Position numbers and translations under genes: made by a program
In this document: positions 22,261-32,976 of the stretch, piece by piece
Layout: every line of letters begins with the position of its first letter
Position numbering within the stretch: position 1 is the stretch's first letter
Assembly (NCBI GenBank): GCA_902702965.1
Contig: CACRXP010000676.1
Span: forward strand, 254,618-318,617
Length of the DNA stretch: 64,000 bases
Source: Spirometra erinaceieuropaei
Lineage: Eukaryota > Platyhelminthes > Cestoda > Diphyllobothriidea > Diphyllobothriidae
Direction: 5' to 3'
The notes under the pieces: model-generated
The model's database searches: none
Seen by the model: only the letters and a program-made list of their open reading frames with translations
Told to the model about the DNA's origin: nothing

Positions 22261-24480
22261 GATATATCCTCTGTTACCACGTGTGGCGTTCACATGGTCA
22301 AATGGCACCGCCAGGCTCCCATCCAAAGGACGCACACGGTCATCAAACCGTGAGACGGCCGAGTCAGATGGCAGGCATCCAGCCCAGCCCAGAGACACAA
22401 CCTCCCCCTCCCCCTCATTAACCCACTGGGAAGCTGTTCAGTCGTTGTTGCTCTCATATAATTTCTAAAGGTGGGCTCCTCTACGAGTCCGAAAGCGCAA
22501 GCTAACACAACTTTCGTTCCAACATTTCTCGTCGTTGCAACTCGCATACTGGTCTCTACTCATTAAATCTTCAGACAAGGATGGGTCATTTCGAAAAGCA
22601 CAAATAAATCTAAGAAGCGAAACTACGCGAAATTGCCGTACCTACACGTACTCACACATGTCAAATCTTATCGCTTTTCTTATCGTGGTACGCAAATACG
22701 TATTCACACCTATCCACGCACGGCAAGTCTAATGGCTTTTCTTACCGTAGTACGCAAATAACTCCGTGATATTAAATGATGACGCCAAAATTGCCCTTTC
22801 CTTCAGTTTTTCCGCGCAATCTCAGCCAGTTTTGGAGACCACGTCATACAGGTCCAACTTCAGCTGCATGTTAGATTATTTCCACCTCGATGCTGACGGC
22901 GGTCATAAAGCAGACATTCCCTCTTTGGCCCACTGTAAAGGCCAAAGTAAATAAAGCTGTCAGAAGCTATGCGTACGAAAGTTTTGGTGAGTGTGCTGGC
23001 TGGTGGAACAGGTGACTAGGTGTCTCCCAGCCCTGCGTTTCGCAGGCCAATCGCGTTTCTGGGTGGCTATAAAATGGCAAACGGTGTGTCTGTCAAAAGG
23101 AAAGTCGTATATAACTTGCCTTCCTCTAGCATCAGGTGTGTTTCGGCTTTCAATTCGATTTTACTCATTTACCTCGTGTCTGCGGCAAGGCGGTTTCATC
23201 TGCTCTGGCGCTGTCGCGTTGGCTAATATGTGCCCCTGTGGGTATGGGGTTAACTACCGAGGCAACCAAACGACTTCCGGCTCTGTAGACGCCAAATGTC
23301 AAGAAATACTTTGGTGACGTGATTTTGTAAAGTGCTACTGTTTGAAGAATAATTCTTCTAGCTTGAGCAAGTTTCGGGTGTAGTCGTAAACAACGTCCTC
23401 AGAAATGATGGTGAATATCCAGCGATTTTGGGATGCAGTAGCTGCGACTGTGGCCAGGACAACTAAGAGGCTGGATAACTGAGTGCACATTAATCCCGTC
23501 AAGGAGACTGTTTCACAGTACGCCGGACAGTTTGTCACATTAAATTCCGAGAAAACTGTATTTGATGGCAGATTTCTATTCGTGGTTGTCATGACGTATC
23601 ATCACTTTCTTATTAATGTGCTTTGCCTGAATCGGCTGCATTTTCGTAGGCTAAATCTCTTGTCTGTGTTTTTTCGTGTTGTAGCTTTTTGATTTCCCTA
23701 GAAATTAACTGCGAACTTGGAGTAGATCAGTATATTCAAGGTCGATGGGCACAGACCTTCGTATTTATCCATGAATATTTGGGCCGAAGTCTACCAGTCA
23801 CAGCGGATAACCACGTAATATTCATTAACTGCCCGCAAGCAATTAGTAGTACTCTTTAGGGTAAGGTGATTCCATAGTAACGGCACAGGTAGTAGCAAAA
23901 AGCCCATACGCGCGTGCTTCGCCGATATTCTGCCGCTGCATGACACAGCTGCGAGGGGTTCGGTTCGTCAGTGGGTCCCCCGGCATTCCCTGTCTGTTTT
24001 TTGTTTAGCCAGACCTATTTTTTGTGGAATTAAAGAAGTGCGAGTTTATCATTAAGCACCTCGAACAGATGCGTATTTTACTCAGAATTCAGAAACAGGC
24101 TTAAGTTTGGCCGAAACCATAAGGTTAGAGCTTTTAGTAAAACTTTAGTTCAACGAATGACTTCAAATGGCTATTTTTGTGGCTGTTTAACAAATAAATA
24201 AAATTTAGTTGGGAAAATTCCCACGGCGGTATTCAGAAGACCAGTTGGCGAGCATACGTTTGCTTTCGATAAATTTTCGTCAAGCTAGTACCTATATACT
24301 GGAACGGGTTAGGAGCAAAAAATGTGAGTGATAAGAGAAATTAATGAAAGATCGTCTTAAAGCATAGACGGGATGTGGGAATATGGGGGAGGTGGGGGAT
24401 AATGGCAGTCAATGTCTGCGAAAGGGTGAGAGCGGAAGAGCGCGGAGAGTTGCAGCATTAGTCGACTTTTGACCACGGTA
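22261..24480. other. Presumed intron, mostly unassigned
   Basis: Open frames at 22766-22954, 22991-23317 and 23335-23692 (both strands) are not recognised. The CACGCACGGCAAGTCTAATG / ACACATGTCAAATCTTATCG pair near 22650-22740, each followed by CTTTTCTTA and TACGCAAATA, is a short direct repeat of about 70 bp. Confidence 0.4.
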
Positions 24481-24482
24481 AG

Positions 24483-24955
24483 CGCGGAACCTGAACGTGG
24501 TTCTTCTGGCCTCATAGAGTAGGTTTCCGTAACCTGATCGCTGTCGCTGATGTTGTCACCAACATGCTTTGGCCCAGTAGCTTAGGGTAGCTCGAGGGGA
24601 CCTTATAAATCACACGTAAAGCCTTGCCGGGGTTCACACGATGCCCTAAACCAATTACATACGTGAGAATGGCGCCGCTTATGCTCCTGGTTTGGCCTTT
24701 TGCCAAGCATGCGTGGAGGTGTTCTCATATTCTTGTGGATAGACGCCGGATCGTACGACCAAAATTACGTGCTCCACAAGAGCACGTGAAGGAATAGATG
24801 CACATTGAGGTGGTCTGGGGTGACAACCTGCCCTCACCTTACTTACGAAAAATATATTTGGAATAGAATAATATTCGGATGCTTGCTGTAGGAAAGGTTC
24901 AAGCGACAGCTTGATCAAGGCGTCTTTTTAGGAGTTAACTTGCAGCGTCCCGTTT
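24483..24955 (+). repeat. Interspersed repeat R, copy 2 with extra internal segment
   Basis: Matches 4175-4395 at both ends: GGTTTCCGTAACCT at 24521-24534, then, after about 270 bp absent from copy 1, the GGTGGTC-GGGGTG-CAACCT block at 24810-24830 and the following 120 bp. Either copy 2 carries an insertion or copy 1 a deletion. Unidentified. Confidence 0.6.
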
Positions 24956-25026
24956 ACTAGGGACTTTAAGGAACAAGGTTTTCTTTTTGGCAGTCGGTGT
25001 AGTGGGTTTCACTGATCGTTCGTCCA

Positions 25027-25388
25027 TGTTATTTGCAATAAACTTCTCTACAACAGTCCAAAGATCCCGCGGTGCTGAAGGCACTCAATGGGTACCCAAG
25101 TTCCAACGCCAAGTTTTGGAGAGGAAGGTAATGGCTAAGTTAATCGGGGGCTGTGTTGTGAGAAACGAGCATCCAAACCACTTCTGGAGAGCGCTGTGGC
25201 GTTGTCGTGCAGTTCTTACCACAGAGACCTTGAAAATATACGCTGAGAATCAACTGGAATGTACCCTCGTAAAGACAGATGCACTTGAGCGCCATGTGTG
25301 TCAATGCACAGCCATACTTGACACCCTGACAGATGACGAAAGACAAGAATTCCCGCGCCTGTTAGTTCCAGCATTTCTCTGGCATTAA
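25027..25388 (+). other. Unrecognised 120-codon open frame
   Basis: From an ATG at 25027 the frame encodes LFAINFSTTVQRSRGAEGTQ and later a Cys/His-containing stretch (LVKTDALERHVCQCTAILDT) before ending LLVPAFLWH. It has no good splice sites. It may be a transposon remnant or chance frame; I would not call it a gene. Confidence 0.25.
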
Positions 25389-26400
25389 ACTGGTACCTTC
25401 AGGGTCAGTTTTTCAGTAGCTACAAGTCGGCCTCCTGAGGTGCATGCTTAGGAGTTAAAGGGAACGACGACTAATAATGCCCATTGATGCTATTTTCACT
25501 TGAATTAGTCTGAAAAACTTCAAACATGTAACAACGCCGAGGTCGTTGTACCCGTTGTTGCATTTAGCAGACCGAAATCACATCAGGCTTCAGATCTAGC
25601 CTGGAAAGCATTCTAGAACCTCGTTTGATCAGCAGCAGTCTACTTGGACAAATTATTAATCCCATTATTAACCTCGCGCCTGATGTGAGGCCGCAAATGC
25701 TTTTTCGTAACTCCTTCCGGAACTTCGGAGAGCGAACTGTGTGTTTTTAGACATGCCAGTTGTGCGCCCACTAGACTGCACCTGACTACAGGCAGGTATG
25801 CGCGAACTGTAACATTAATTATTTCACCAATAATGGCGGCAGTGTTGATGCCTCGACAAGGGCAGGCCACTAGTTACCATGATGGGCCAAGCTGATGTGT
25901 ATGATTCATCATGCCTGAACACGCACGCCCGAAATCTCTGTGGGAGCAATGACGTGCTGGTGAATCTCGGATACGAATCCCCCGGACACCCAGGCCGGCA
26001 ACAGAGATGCCCTAACAGGATGATATTTAATCGTGACCTGCAACATCTACCGACACGGTTTCTGAAATGACCCTTGGCTGCTGGTTTGTGGCTTCAGAAG
26101 AGGAGCGGTGGTCGGTAAGTCCCACGCCCCTGTGACGTCAGTCGGCCTGGCCGAGGGGGGGGGGGAGCAGTTTGATAGGAAGCGAGGGAGGAGAAGGGAG
26201 GGAGAAAATAGCTGATTGCGAGCACGTGTAACGGGCAACCATGTAAATGCTGACGCAACCACCGTCACCGGTGGCACCAGCATATGCGAACACACGTGAG
26301 TTCCGGAAATGCTCGCGCGGGCGTATGTTTCAGTGATTTTATCAGTGCGGCTTCTTACAGATGCGGCGTAGGATCCAATGCTTACACAGAACCTCTTAAA
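25389..26400. other. Unassigned stretch
   Basis: No gene, tRNA or named repeat seen. It is somewhat richer in GC than its surroundings, with a G10 run near 26156. Confidence 0.4.
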
Positions 26401-26403
26401 CCT

Positions 26404-26630
26404 CTTTCCTTCTTCTTCTTCTTCTTCTTCTTCTTCTTCTTCTTCTTCTTCTTCTTCCACATCTTCTTCTTCTTCTTCTTCCATATCCTCTTCTTCTTCC
26501 ACATCTTCTTCTTCTTCTTCCTCAACATCTTCTTCTTTTTCTTCTTCTTCTTCTTCTTCTTCTTCTTCTTCTTCCATATCTTTTTCTTTTTTTCTTCTTC
26601 CTCTTCCACATCTTCTTCTTATGCCCGTCA
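26404..26630 (+). repeat. Long imperfect CTT microsatellite
   Basis: Roughly 220 bp of TTC/CTT triplets interrupted by CCACAT and CCATAT variants, showing an 18-30 bp higher-order periodicity. It creates artificial poly-Ser, poly-Phe, poly-Glu and poly-Lys frames on both strands; none is a gene. It continues into CAT/CAC triplets at 26625-26675. Confidence 0.95.
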
Positions 26631-26699
26631 TCATCATAATTCTCACCACCATCATCACCGCCATCGTCATCTTCTTTTTTGCATTATTTTTAGTGGTAG

Positions 26700-28190
26700 C
26701 ATTGGTGCTGTCTAATGTATCCTGATTACTGGGGTGAATATGTGCGATTCCATTTTGCCTTAGGGCAGTAGTCGAGAAGCCTCGTAGACGATAAAATAGT
26801 GACGAGCGGTCGAGATTAAAGTGGCTAAGACAGGTATTTGGATTATGATCGTCTGATAACTACAGCCAAGTCCTAACCGGTCACTTCAGCCTCTATTGCT
26901 TCTTCTCGTGCTACCCCATCTTCGCCGTAGTAACAATGTCTCTACTGTCCTCATACTCATCGTCATCAATCTACTTTTGTCTTCCTACTATGCATATTTA
27001 AGCGACATTAAAGGCACCCTCGTTACTCAAAAGGCAAAACACAAACTCTGATCTTGTGAATACCCTGTTACTCATGTAGCAGTTCAAATCCGCGTCCACG
27101 TTCATCAAGGGAAAAGTGAAGAAATGGCCAAATAGACTGCCCATTTTGTCCTGAGGGCGTCCATCGAGTCTTGAGTCTTGCATGTGGTTTTACTGGTAGA
27201 CTGGCTTAGTGTAAATCCTGACAGTATGTGCTCCAGGAGCAGATCTGAGTCGACATCTGAAATTACGGGACTCCTACAGCCTCTGACCACTTTTCGGGGA
27301 GTCCGAACATTTTCTGGATGCAGATGGAATCAGCGCTGTGGCGGGTGTTTAAGATATTGTGGCCGATTTTCGTCAAGATTTCAGCGTTTCATTTCATTTC
27401 TAAGTCCGCGCGGTCGTGTTGCCATCTTAGTGACCGTTTGACTAGCTATCGACCGCGGTTGGTTTCCTATTGTGACTTATTTAATTTTTATGCCCTTAGT
27501 GATGGCGGATCAGCGGGTTATATCCAGGTTCAGGTCAGACGCAGTGTGCTCACCTGTCATTGAGGGGTTCTTTTTGTGGGGGAAGACACGCTCATGCCTC
27601 GGCGCAGTTCTCCCTCCACTGCTGATGAGTTGGTCTGCAGGCATCTTTCGTTGAAACTTTTACAGTACCCATCGTTTACAAAGCCAGTCCAGAAAAAGCA
27701 GTAGACTACGCATACTGTCAATGGCCCACTCTGACTTACTTACATTCTTTGCTTCCCAAAGCCGTGGATTTGAAGGCTGCCAGTTGATGAGATAACACAG
27801 TCAGTCAGTCTGAAATGTTTCTTTCCTAATGTGATATCTGAGACATTCTCACCTAGCTCGGACCCTAGCCGTCCCCACGTTATTGGTTCTATGAGGACCT
27901 GGTCCGCCGTGCGTGGCACGCGTAGACGATCTGTTTAAATTTGCCAGACGCTGCATCCCATCCCGCCTCCGGTCATCTAGGCCCTGTCATGACACGGGGC
28001 TCAGGTGGGTGGGGGGAAGGCAGCGTGCGAAAGTCCACTATAACTACAAACTAACTCGTGCGCAAATCACCGTCCCTGTGACCACCATTCTGAGGGACAC
28101 GCGGTGGACATCACCGTTCGCAACAGTCGAGCCGTCGGTCGTTACTTTACCTGAGAACCTGCGTTGTGTCAATGGACTTTAAAATATGGG
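26700..28190. other. Unassigned stretch
   Basis: Short frames only. Segments near 27560-27660 and 27900 resemble the GC-rich stretch at 28950-29110 in composition and short words (CTCGGCGCAGTT against TTGGCGCAGTTT), possibly a shared but unidentified repeat. Confidence 0.35.
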
Positions 28191-28194
28191 GTAA

Positions 28195-28538
28195 GATGTG
28201 GTTTGGTAGCCCCACCTGATGGACAAAATACTGTTGGGTTTGGGGTTAAGGGCTAGGGGTTAGGGTTAAGGATTACGGTTGGGCTTTATGGTTAGAGGCT
28301 ACGGTTTAGGATTAGGGGTTATAGTTAGGGACTAGGGTTAGGGTTGGGGGTTAGCGCAATTATTTCTCGATCATTAAATGCACAACCACGCACTCGCAAT
28401 AGCTTTTTTGCATACAAATGCTTGACCTCGTCGCCTGTGCGTTCCCCGTCCCCACCTATAAAAATTCCTATCCCCACCGGTCCCGTATGAGAGGTGACTG
28501 GGGTTTGTTTACTTCAGGTGGGGCTACAAAACCACATC
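28195..28538. mobile_element. Small element with 25-bp inverted ends and telomere-like core (T2)
   Basis: 28195-28219 (GATGTGGTTTGGTAGCCCCA, then CCTGA) is the reverse complement of 28514-28538 at 24 of 25 positions. The interior from about 28235 to 28355 is rich in GGGTTAGGGTTA and close variants, the G-rich strand of a TTAGGG-type repeat. The plan is the same as at 15167-15580, but the core runs in the opposite orientation. No frame and no obvious target duplication. Confidence 0.75.
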
Positions 28539-28637
28539 CGACCGAATATGGCTATTTGTTAACTGTCACCCCTTCGTCCTTTTACTCGTACATCACTTAA
28601 ATACAGTGGTGAACACTTGGGCTGATGTTTTTGCTAG

Positions 28638-28775
28638 GCCTTCTGAAGATTTTCAGTCGGACAATGTCCGTGAACGCAATGGGGCTAAAACTTTTTTCAC
28701 AGTGTCCGAACGCACGACCTTTAAAGCACAGCTTTTGAAAAAATCTCAAAAATCAGGAATCCAATATGTCCGTGT
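28638..28775 (+). CDS. Candidate exon, phase 2 to 2
   Basis: Acceptor GATGTTTTTGCTAG and donor GT/GTACGT are both strong; the frame between them is open and both ends are phase 2. The peptide reads PSEDFQSDNVRERNGAKTFF, TVSERTTFKAQLLKKSQKSG, IQYVRV. The end resembles the KKIKLQLEV strand of the 50.8-kb exon. Phase 2 differs from the neighbours, so it needs bridging exons (1 to 2 and 2 to 1) that I have not located. An in-frame alternative acceptor (GATTTTCAG) lies at 28656. Confidence 0.4.
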
Positions 28776-31018
28776 GTACGTTTCCTTTGCATACATATGC
28801 ACATTGCTTTCACTTTAGCTACAAGTATACTGGAGATGCCTGACTGAGACGGCAACAGATTTTTCAGGCCTTATCAACGTTCATCATTTTCGTCGCTGAA
28901 AGAAAGAAAGCATAGCAAATTCATCTGCGATGAGCCAGCAAACAATCCGGACGTGAGTGCTCGCGGCACTGGCTAGACGACATCTCTATCCTGGCTACGC
29001 ATTGGTCAATCGTTGTTGTTGGGGCATGACTCTATTGGTCCAGGGAATTCTGTGGGGGCGGGAACAGGCCGGCGCGAAGGCCGGGGCACCGTCTGTCTTG
29101 GCGCAGTTTGTCCGTCCTGTGTCAACAACCCCACGGTGAGACCAGTCCTTAGGTCACACCTAGACGAGTGCGGGTGGCGCGGTCACCGTTGCTGAGGCCT
29201 GCGCTTTCAACGATCATTGGGTGGCGTGATGATGCCGGGAACAGCCCCTCAGAATGCATCCTTTGGCCATTTGGAGGAAAGGGCAATGGTGCGGGCGTAA
29301 TGCGACCATGCGCCATGCAGGGGGGAGACATGCCTGCGACCTCAATGAATTTGCGCGCAGGGTGTGCGGTCATCTTGCTCGCCACCTCTACTGACATTAT
29401 GTCCGTTTGAAGGAGTAACTGTTCCCCTCCGCACCTGTCCTCACTAGTCTCTAGGGCACAGCAGGGCAACTAGGCTACCATTTCGGCGTGCTGTCAGGAA
29501 AGATGATCGCGATGACCGAAGTGAGGGTTAGGATACATCAGAATTGGCTGTCCCAGATTAGGGTTCTGGACGATAGAGTAACGTAGTCAAGACATCTTTT
29601 TCAATATACGTTACGATATATTTAGCGCTGAAATGACCTTAGGCGGTTGTTTTTCCCCTTTTGGGGTGACCGGTTGTCTGCATTTAAAATTTCTCCGGTA
29701 TTTTCCCGGCATGAGAATATGTGTGGCCTTTGCAGTCCTGACGAAGTGAATGGCTCAAATCTTCACTGGCTCCACGGAAATGGGTTGAAAATTAAAAGAG
29801 GAAGTGGTCCGGCCCTCTTTGAACACTGCAGGCCACACCGTCCCTGACTTCTTTGATAAACCTCCGAAAAGCCAGCATATACAGAAGGAATAAAAAATGA
29901 TTTTCCAGGCGTTGCTCGAAATCGGTACATACGAAACATCAACAGAAGAAATTTCCCGGCCTGTGCTACATGTGGGCTTTTGCAGAGACCTGTTATAGGC
30001 GAAAAGAACGTAAAGCATTTTCTTTGCTGTGGCGTCCATCAAAGTGTACATTCAAATGGTAAAACGATTCCTACTGGCTCTGTATTCAAAGGAGATTTAC
30101 GGCCGTCGCATCTGTAGGCCTCCAACAAGAAGAGGGAGGATATAAGACTAAGATTAGTTTGGAAAGTAAGAACCCAGCTTGATTTTATTTGCAGGGATGA
30201 AGGCATCCGAGATCAATCTGTTGTAGATACCATAGGCAGGATTGCGCTGAAGGGGTAACCTATCCCTTAACTTTTGTCAGGCCAACAAGGACAGCGTAGA
30301 AATTGCATACTTTGACGTTCCTCTAGCAGCTCTCGGGTGAAAAGTGTCATGCTGTTAATTCAGCGACCTTTACGAAATCCACACAAATTTCTGCGAAAAT
30401 CGGGCCAAGACCTTATAAACAATAAGGATTAAGAAGATACTCACGTACTTTTCTTGGAGCTGTCGATGTCCTTGCCAATGAGCACAAACGAAAGTTCGTT
30501 AAGTCGTGCTGAATTTGTCTTTTGTTATAACCTTTCCCAAGACAAGGAAATGAGTTTCGTAAAATCAGGAGATCATCATATGGGGATACTTGGGAGTTAT
30601 TATTTCTACGATACCAATTTTTTCCATTGGAATATACTAACCCGAGGTCAAAGCTAATTTCGGGAGAGAGTCAGAGTAAATGAGATCAACGTTAGGGAGA
30701 AGGACCCCAATTAACTGTTAAAAAGACTGTGAATCGTGTGCTGATATATTTAGTTGCGAAAGTTAATTAAGTAAGGATGACTGGTAGTTGTATCCAAGTC
30801 CGGCGAAACAAAGAACGGAGATCAACTGAGCATGAATTGAGGTGTAACGGAAACGTCTGCCAGGGAATGGGCTCAGTGGTTCGATGGCCAGGCATTCTTT
30901 CAAGATGGAACACTATGGAATATCTAGCTGGATACCCTGTAGTCATACATTTATCATTTTTCTGTAGAGCATCGTTTTTGGCGCCAATCGTCTTCCCTGT
31001 TTTCCGGCATTCTATCAG
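28776..31018. other. Presumed intron, with one further possible exon near 30.5 kb
   Basis: A 68-codon + frame at 30454-30657 (RAEFVFCYNLSQDKEMSFVK, then GDHHMGILGSYYFYD) looks protein-like, follows a pyrimidine-rich TACTTTTCTTGGAG and ends near CGAG/GTCAAA. Its entry phase (0) is hard to place, so I do not call it. The GC-rich stretch at 28950-29330 has no recognisable gene. Confidence 0.35.
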
Positions 31019-31195
31019 CTTACTGTCCGGCGTGCAGCCCTACCCGCAACCTCCCTCCATTACCACCATTTCCGTATACGAGATACATGGTATACTGACA
31101 GTTAATTGGGGTCCTTCGCCCTACCGTTGCCTCATTTTCTCCGACTCCTTCATGACATTAACTTTGGCCTCGGGTTCGTATACTAAAGTGCATAA
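31019..31195 (+). CDS. Candidate exon with FN3-like first half, phase 2 to 2
   Basis: Acceptor TTCCGGCATTCTATCAG and donor AA/GTGAAG enclose 59 open codons, phase 2 at both ends like the candidate at 28638. The peptide QPPSITTISVYEIHGILTVN then WGPSPYRCLIF has the P-x-x-I ... L-x-V-x-W-x-P layout of strands A to C of fibronectin type III domains. The domain resemblance is by eye only; the phase is odd for this gene. Confidence 0.4.
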
Positions 31196-31231
31196 GTGAA
31201 GCTGCGGAACTGTTAGGATCGAATCGACCAA

Positions 31232-31470
31232 TGGGAAGGTAGACAAACTGTTTGAATACACGGTCCCACTACTGACTGGTAGTTAGTAGTAAAACGGAAA
31301 TGCAACAGGACACGGAGTAACTTGAAGTTTCTGTTAAGTAGGACAAATCAGGATGCGCACCTCACAGGAGCGTACTTAGCACACGCAGACTATTGGGAAC
31401 GTAGGCAAACTATTTGAATGCGGAGGCTTGCTACTGATGGGCACTTAGTGATAAGGCGTAAATGCAACAG
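31232..31470 (+). repeat. Direct repeat of ~77 bp, spaced by ~85 bp
   Basis: 31232-31308 and 31394-31470 share TGGGAA-GTAG-CAAACT-TTTGAAT, CTACTGA-TGG, TAGT and AAATGCAACAG in the same order, about 75% identical by eye. It is probably a decayed tandem duplication within an unidentified element. Confidence 0.7.
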
Positions 31471-32649
31471 TTGGATGAATAAAACGCGACCGTCGGCCTT
31501 CGCTTTTATTTGACAGCGGTTAGGGGAATAGAAAACGTGCTTTTTGCGACTGTCCAGTGCTCGGCCTGCAACATATAGGCCGCCTCCACCCGTGTGAGGT
31601 GACTTGTGCCTCCCCTCACTGGCAATTCTCAAAGAAGAGTTGGTTTGTCCTCTTTTGGTCCCGACAAGAAGGGCGATTACAAGGCGTCGACCTTGAATGG
31701 GTAGCCACACCTCGTAGAATGAGCCGATACTTGGAGGTTTACGTCACTTCTCTGCACTGTTACCACGTGTTCGGCCGCTCACGTCCGGAGCAGTCTTCCA
31801 GTTTCTCCGACGTATTTGCTTTTCCCGTGTCTATGCTGGATCCAGTGAACGATTCCAGACCTTCTTTGTCATGGCAGTGTGTTTTTGGTCACTTTTGATG
31901 ACGTCTGATGGTCATCTCTCACTCCATGTGAAGCGAGAATGCGATAGACGGCCTTAGCGACGTGTTTAGCGTACGAAATTACTCTTAAAAATTTTGTGCC
32001 GGTGTAATTTGGCCCCCTCATATATAAAGCGCAGAATTTTGTTCTGTGGACCACCCTTCGTTGCATAGCCTAATCATGGTTAGGCAGATTGTTCTAACAA
32101 ATATGTTACAGCAAAACTGATGGCTTGGAGCATATTTACTGTTCGTTTATAGCTATTCTACCAAAAAGATGAGGGTAACCAGCAGTGTCATCTTGTGCGC
32201 AACCATCAACACCGTCACCGCAATATTTGCGGACACTTTGCATTTGGCTTTCGTGCAACCTGCCATAATGTCAATGATAATTTACATAAGTCGCAAATGT
32301 CAGTTCACATGACACTTCAGTTAATTCCAAGGACATTAATGAGGTTCCGAGACTCCGCCGTCTTTTCTGGTACATACTCTAGTTTCTAACGTCAGTCTCT
32401 TAACTTCCTCAGAACTTAATGCGTGGACCTGGGGTAAATGACTCGCGGGAAAGTTTTTTTAAACTCGGCTTGAAACTTCATATGACTACTAGAGCTGACG
32501 TTCATCAGTTTTAGCAGAATTAGCTGCATAGTACTCAGAGTCTGTCAGTAGTTAGTCAGTAGTAGACGAATGCTGATTGACTTGCTCTAATTTATTTACG
32601 CAAAATTTTGCTGACAAGCAACATCTATGCTCCTCCAATTTGTCTCCAG

Positions 32650-32976
32650 TTAACTACCCGACCCTAAGGCTGAGAACCCAAAAGGAGAAGGATGGTTTCC
32701 GACTCGCCTGCTCCGTGGACAGCTGCATGGAGGACAAAGATGCCCTGAAAGGCAGTGCGACCCAAGTCTGCCAGCGGCCACCGGGCACACTGATGAGTTG
32801 CCAAGGCCTAGAGTTGGAACGTCTTCCACCGGCGCAAGAGCCTCTTGGCAGAAGTGATGAACACTCAGTGGTCCTCGTGAAGGAGGGTGAAGTTACCCCG
32901 CACTGGTCGGAGATATTACCGGACCTGCAGATCACTGACAGCTCACAGTCGAGTCCTGTGGTGAAAATACCCAAAA
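32650..32976 (+). CDS. Exon of large modular gene, phase 1 to 1
   Basis: Acceptor CTCCTCCAATTTGTCTCCAG, then 109 codons, donor AAAA/GTGAGT. Both ends are phase 1. The peptide begins NYPTLRLRTQKEKDGFRLAC followed by SVDSCMEDKDALKG, resembling strands A and B of an Ig-like domain (hydrophobic-x-L-x-C). It contains four cysteines in the first half and then an acidic stretch rich in E, L and P up to LQITDSSQSSPVVKIPK. It is the longest exon and, with the Ig-type exon at 37239 next, could supply the strand-B cysteine for it. The domain call is tentative; exon status is well supported. Confidence 0.65.

Noticed and set aside
23483..23692. Possible exon after TTTCACAG
   Set aside because: No adequate donor and no recognisable motif.
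26047..26725. Long frames on both strands (up to 207 codons) with poly-Glu, poly-Ser, poly-Phe or poly-Lys
   Set aside because: All are produced by the CTT microsatellite; no start, splice or domain evidence.
30454..30657. Exon with a protein-like peptide
   Set aside because: Kept only as a remark: entry phase 0 with a GAG acceptor and weak GTCAAA donor does not fit neighbouring exons.
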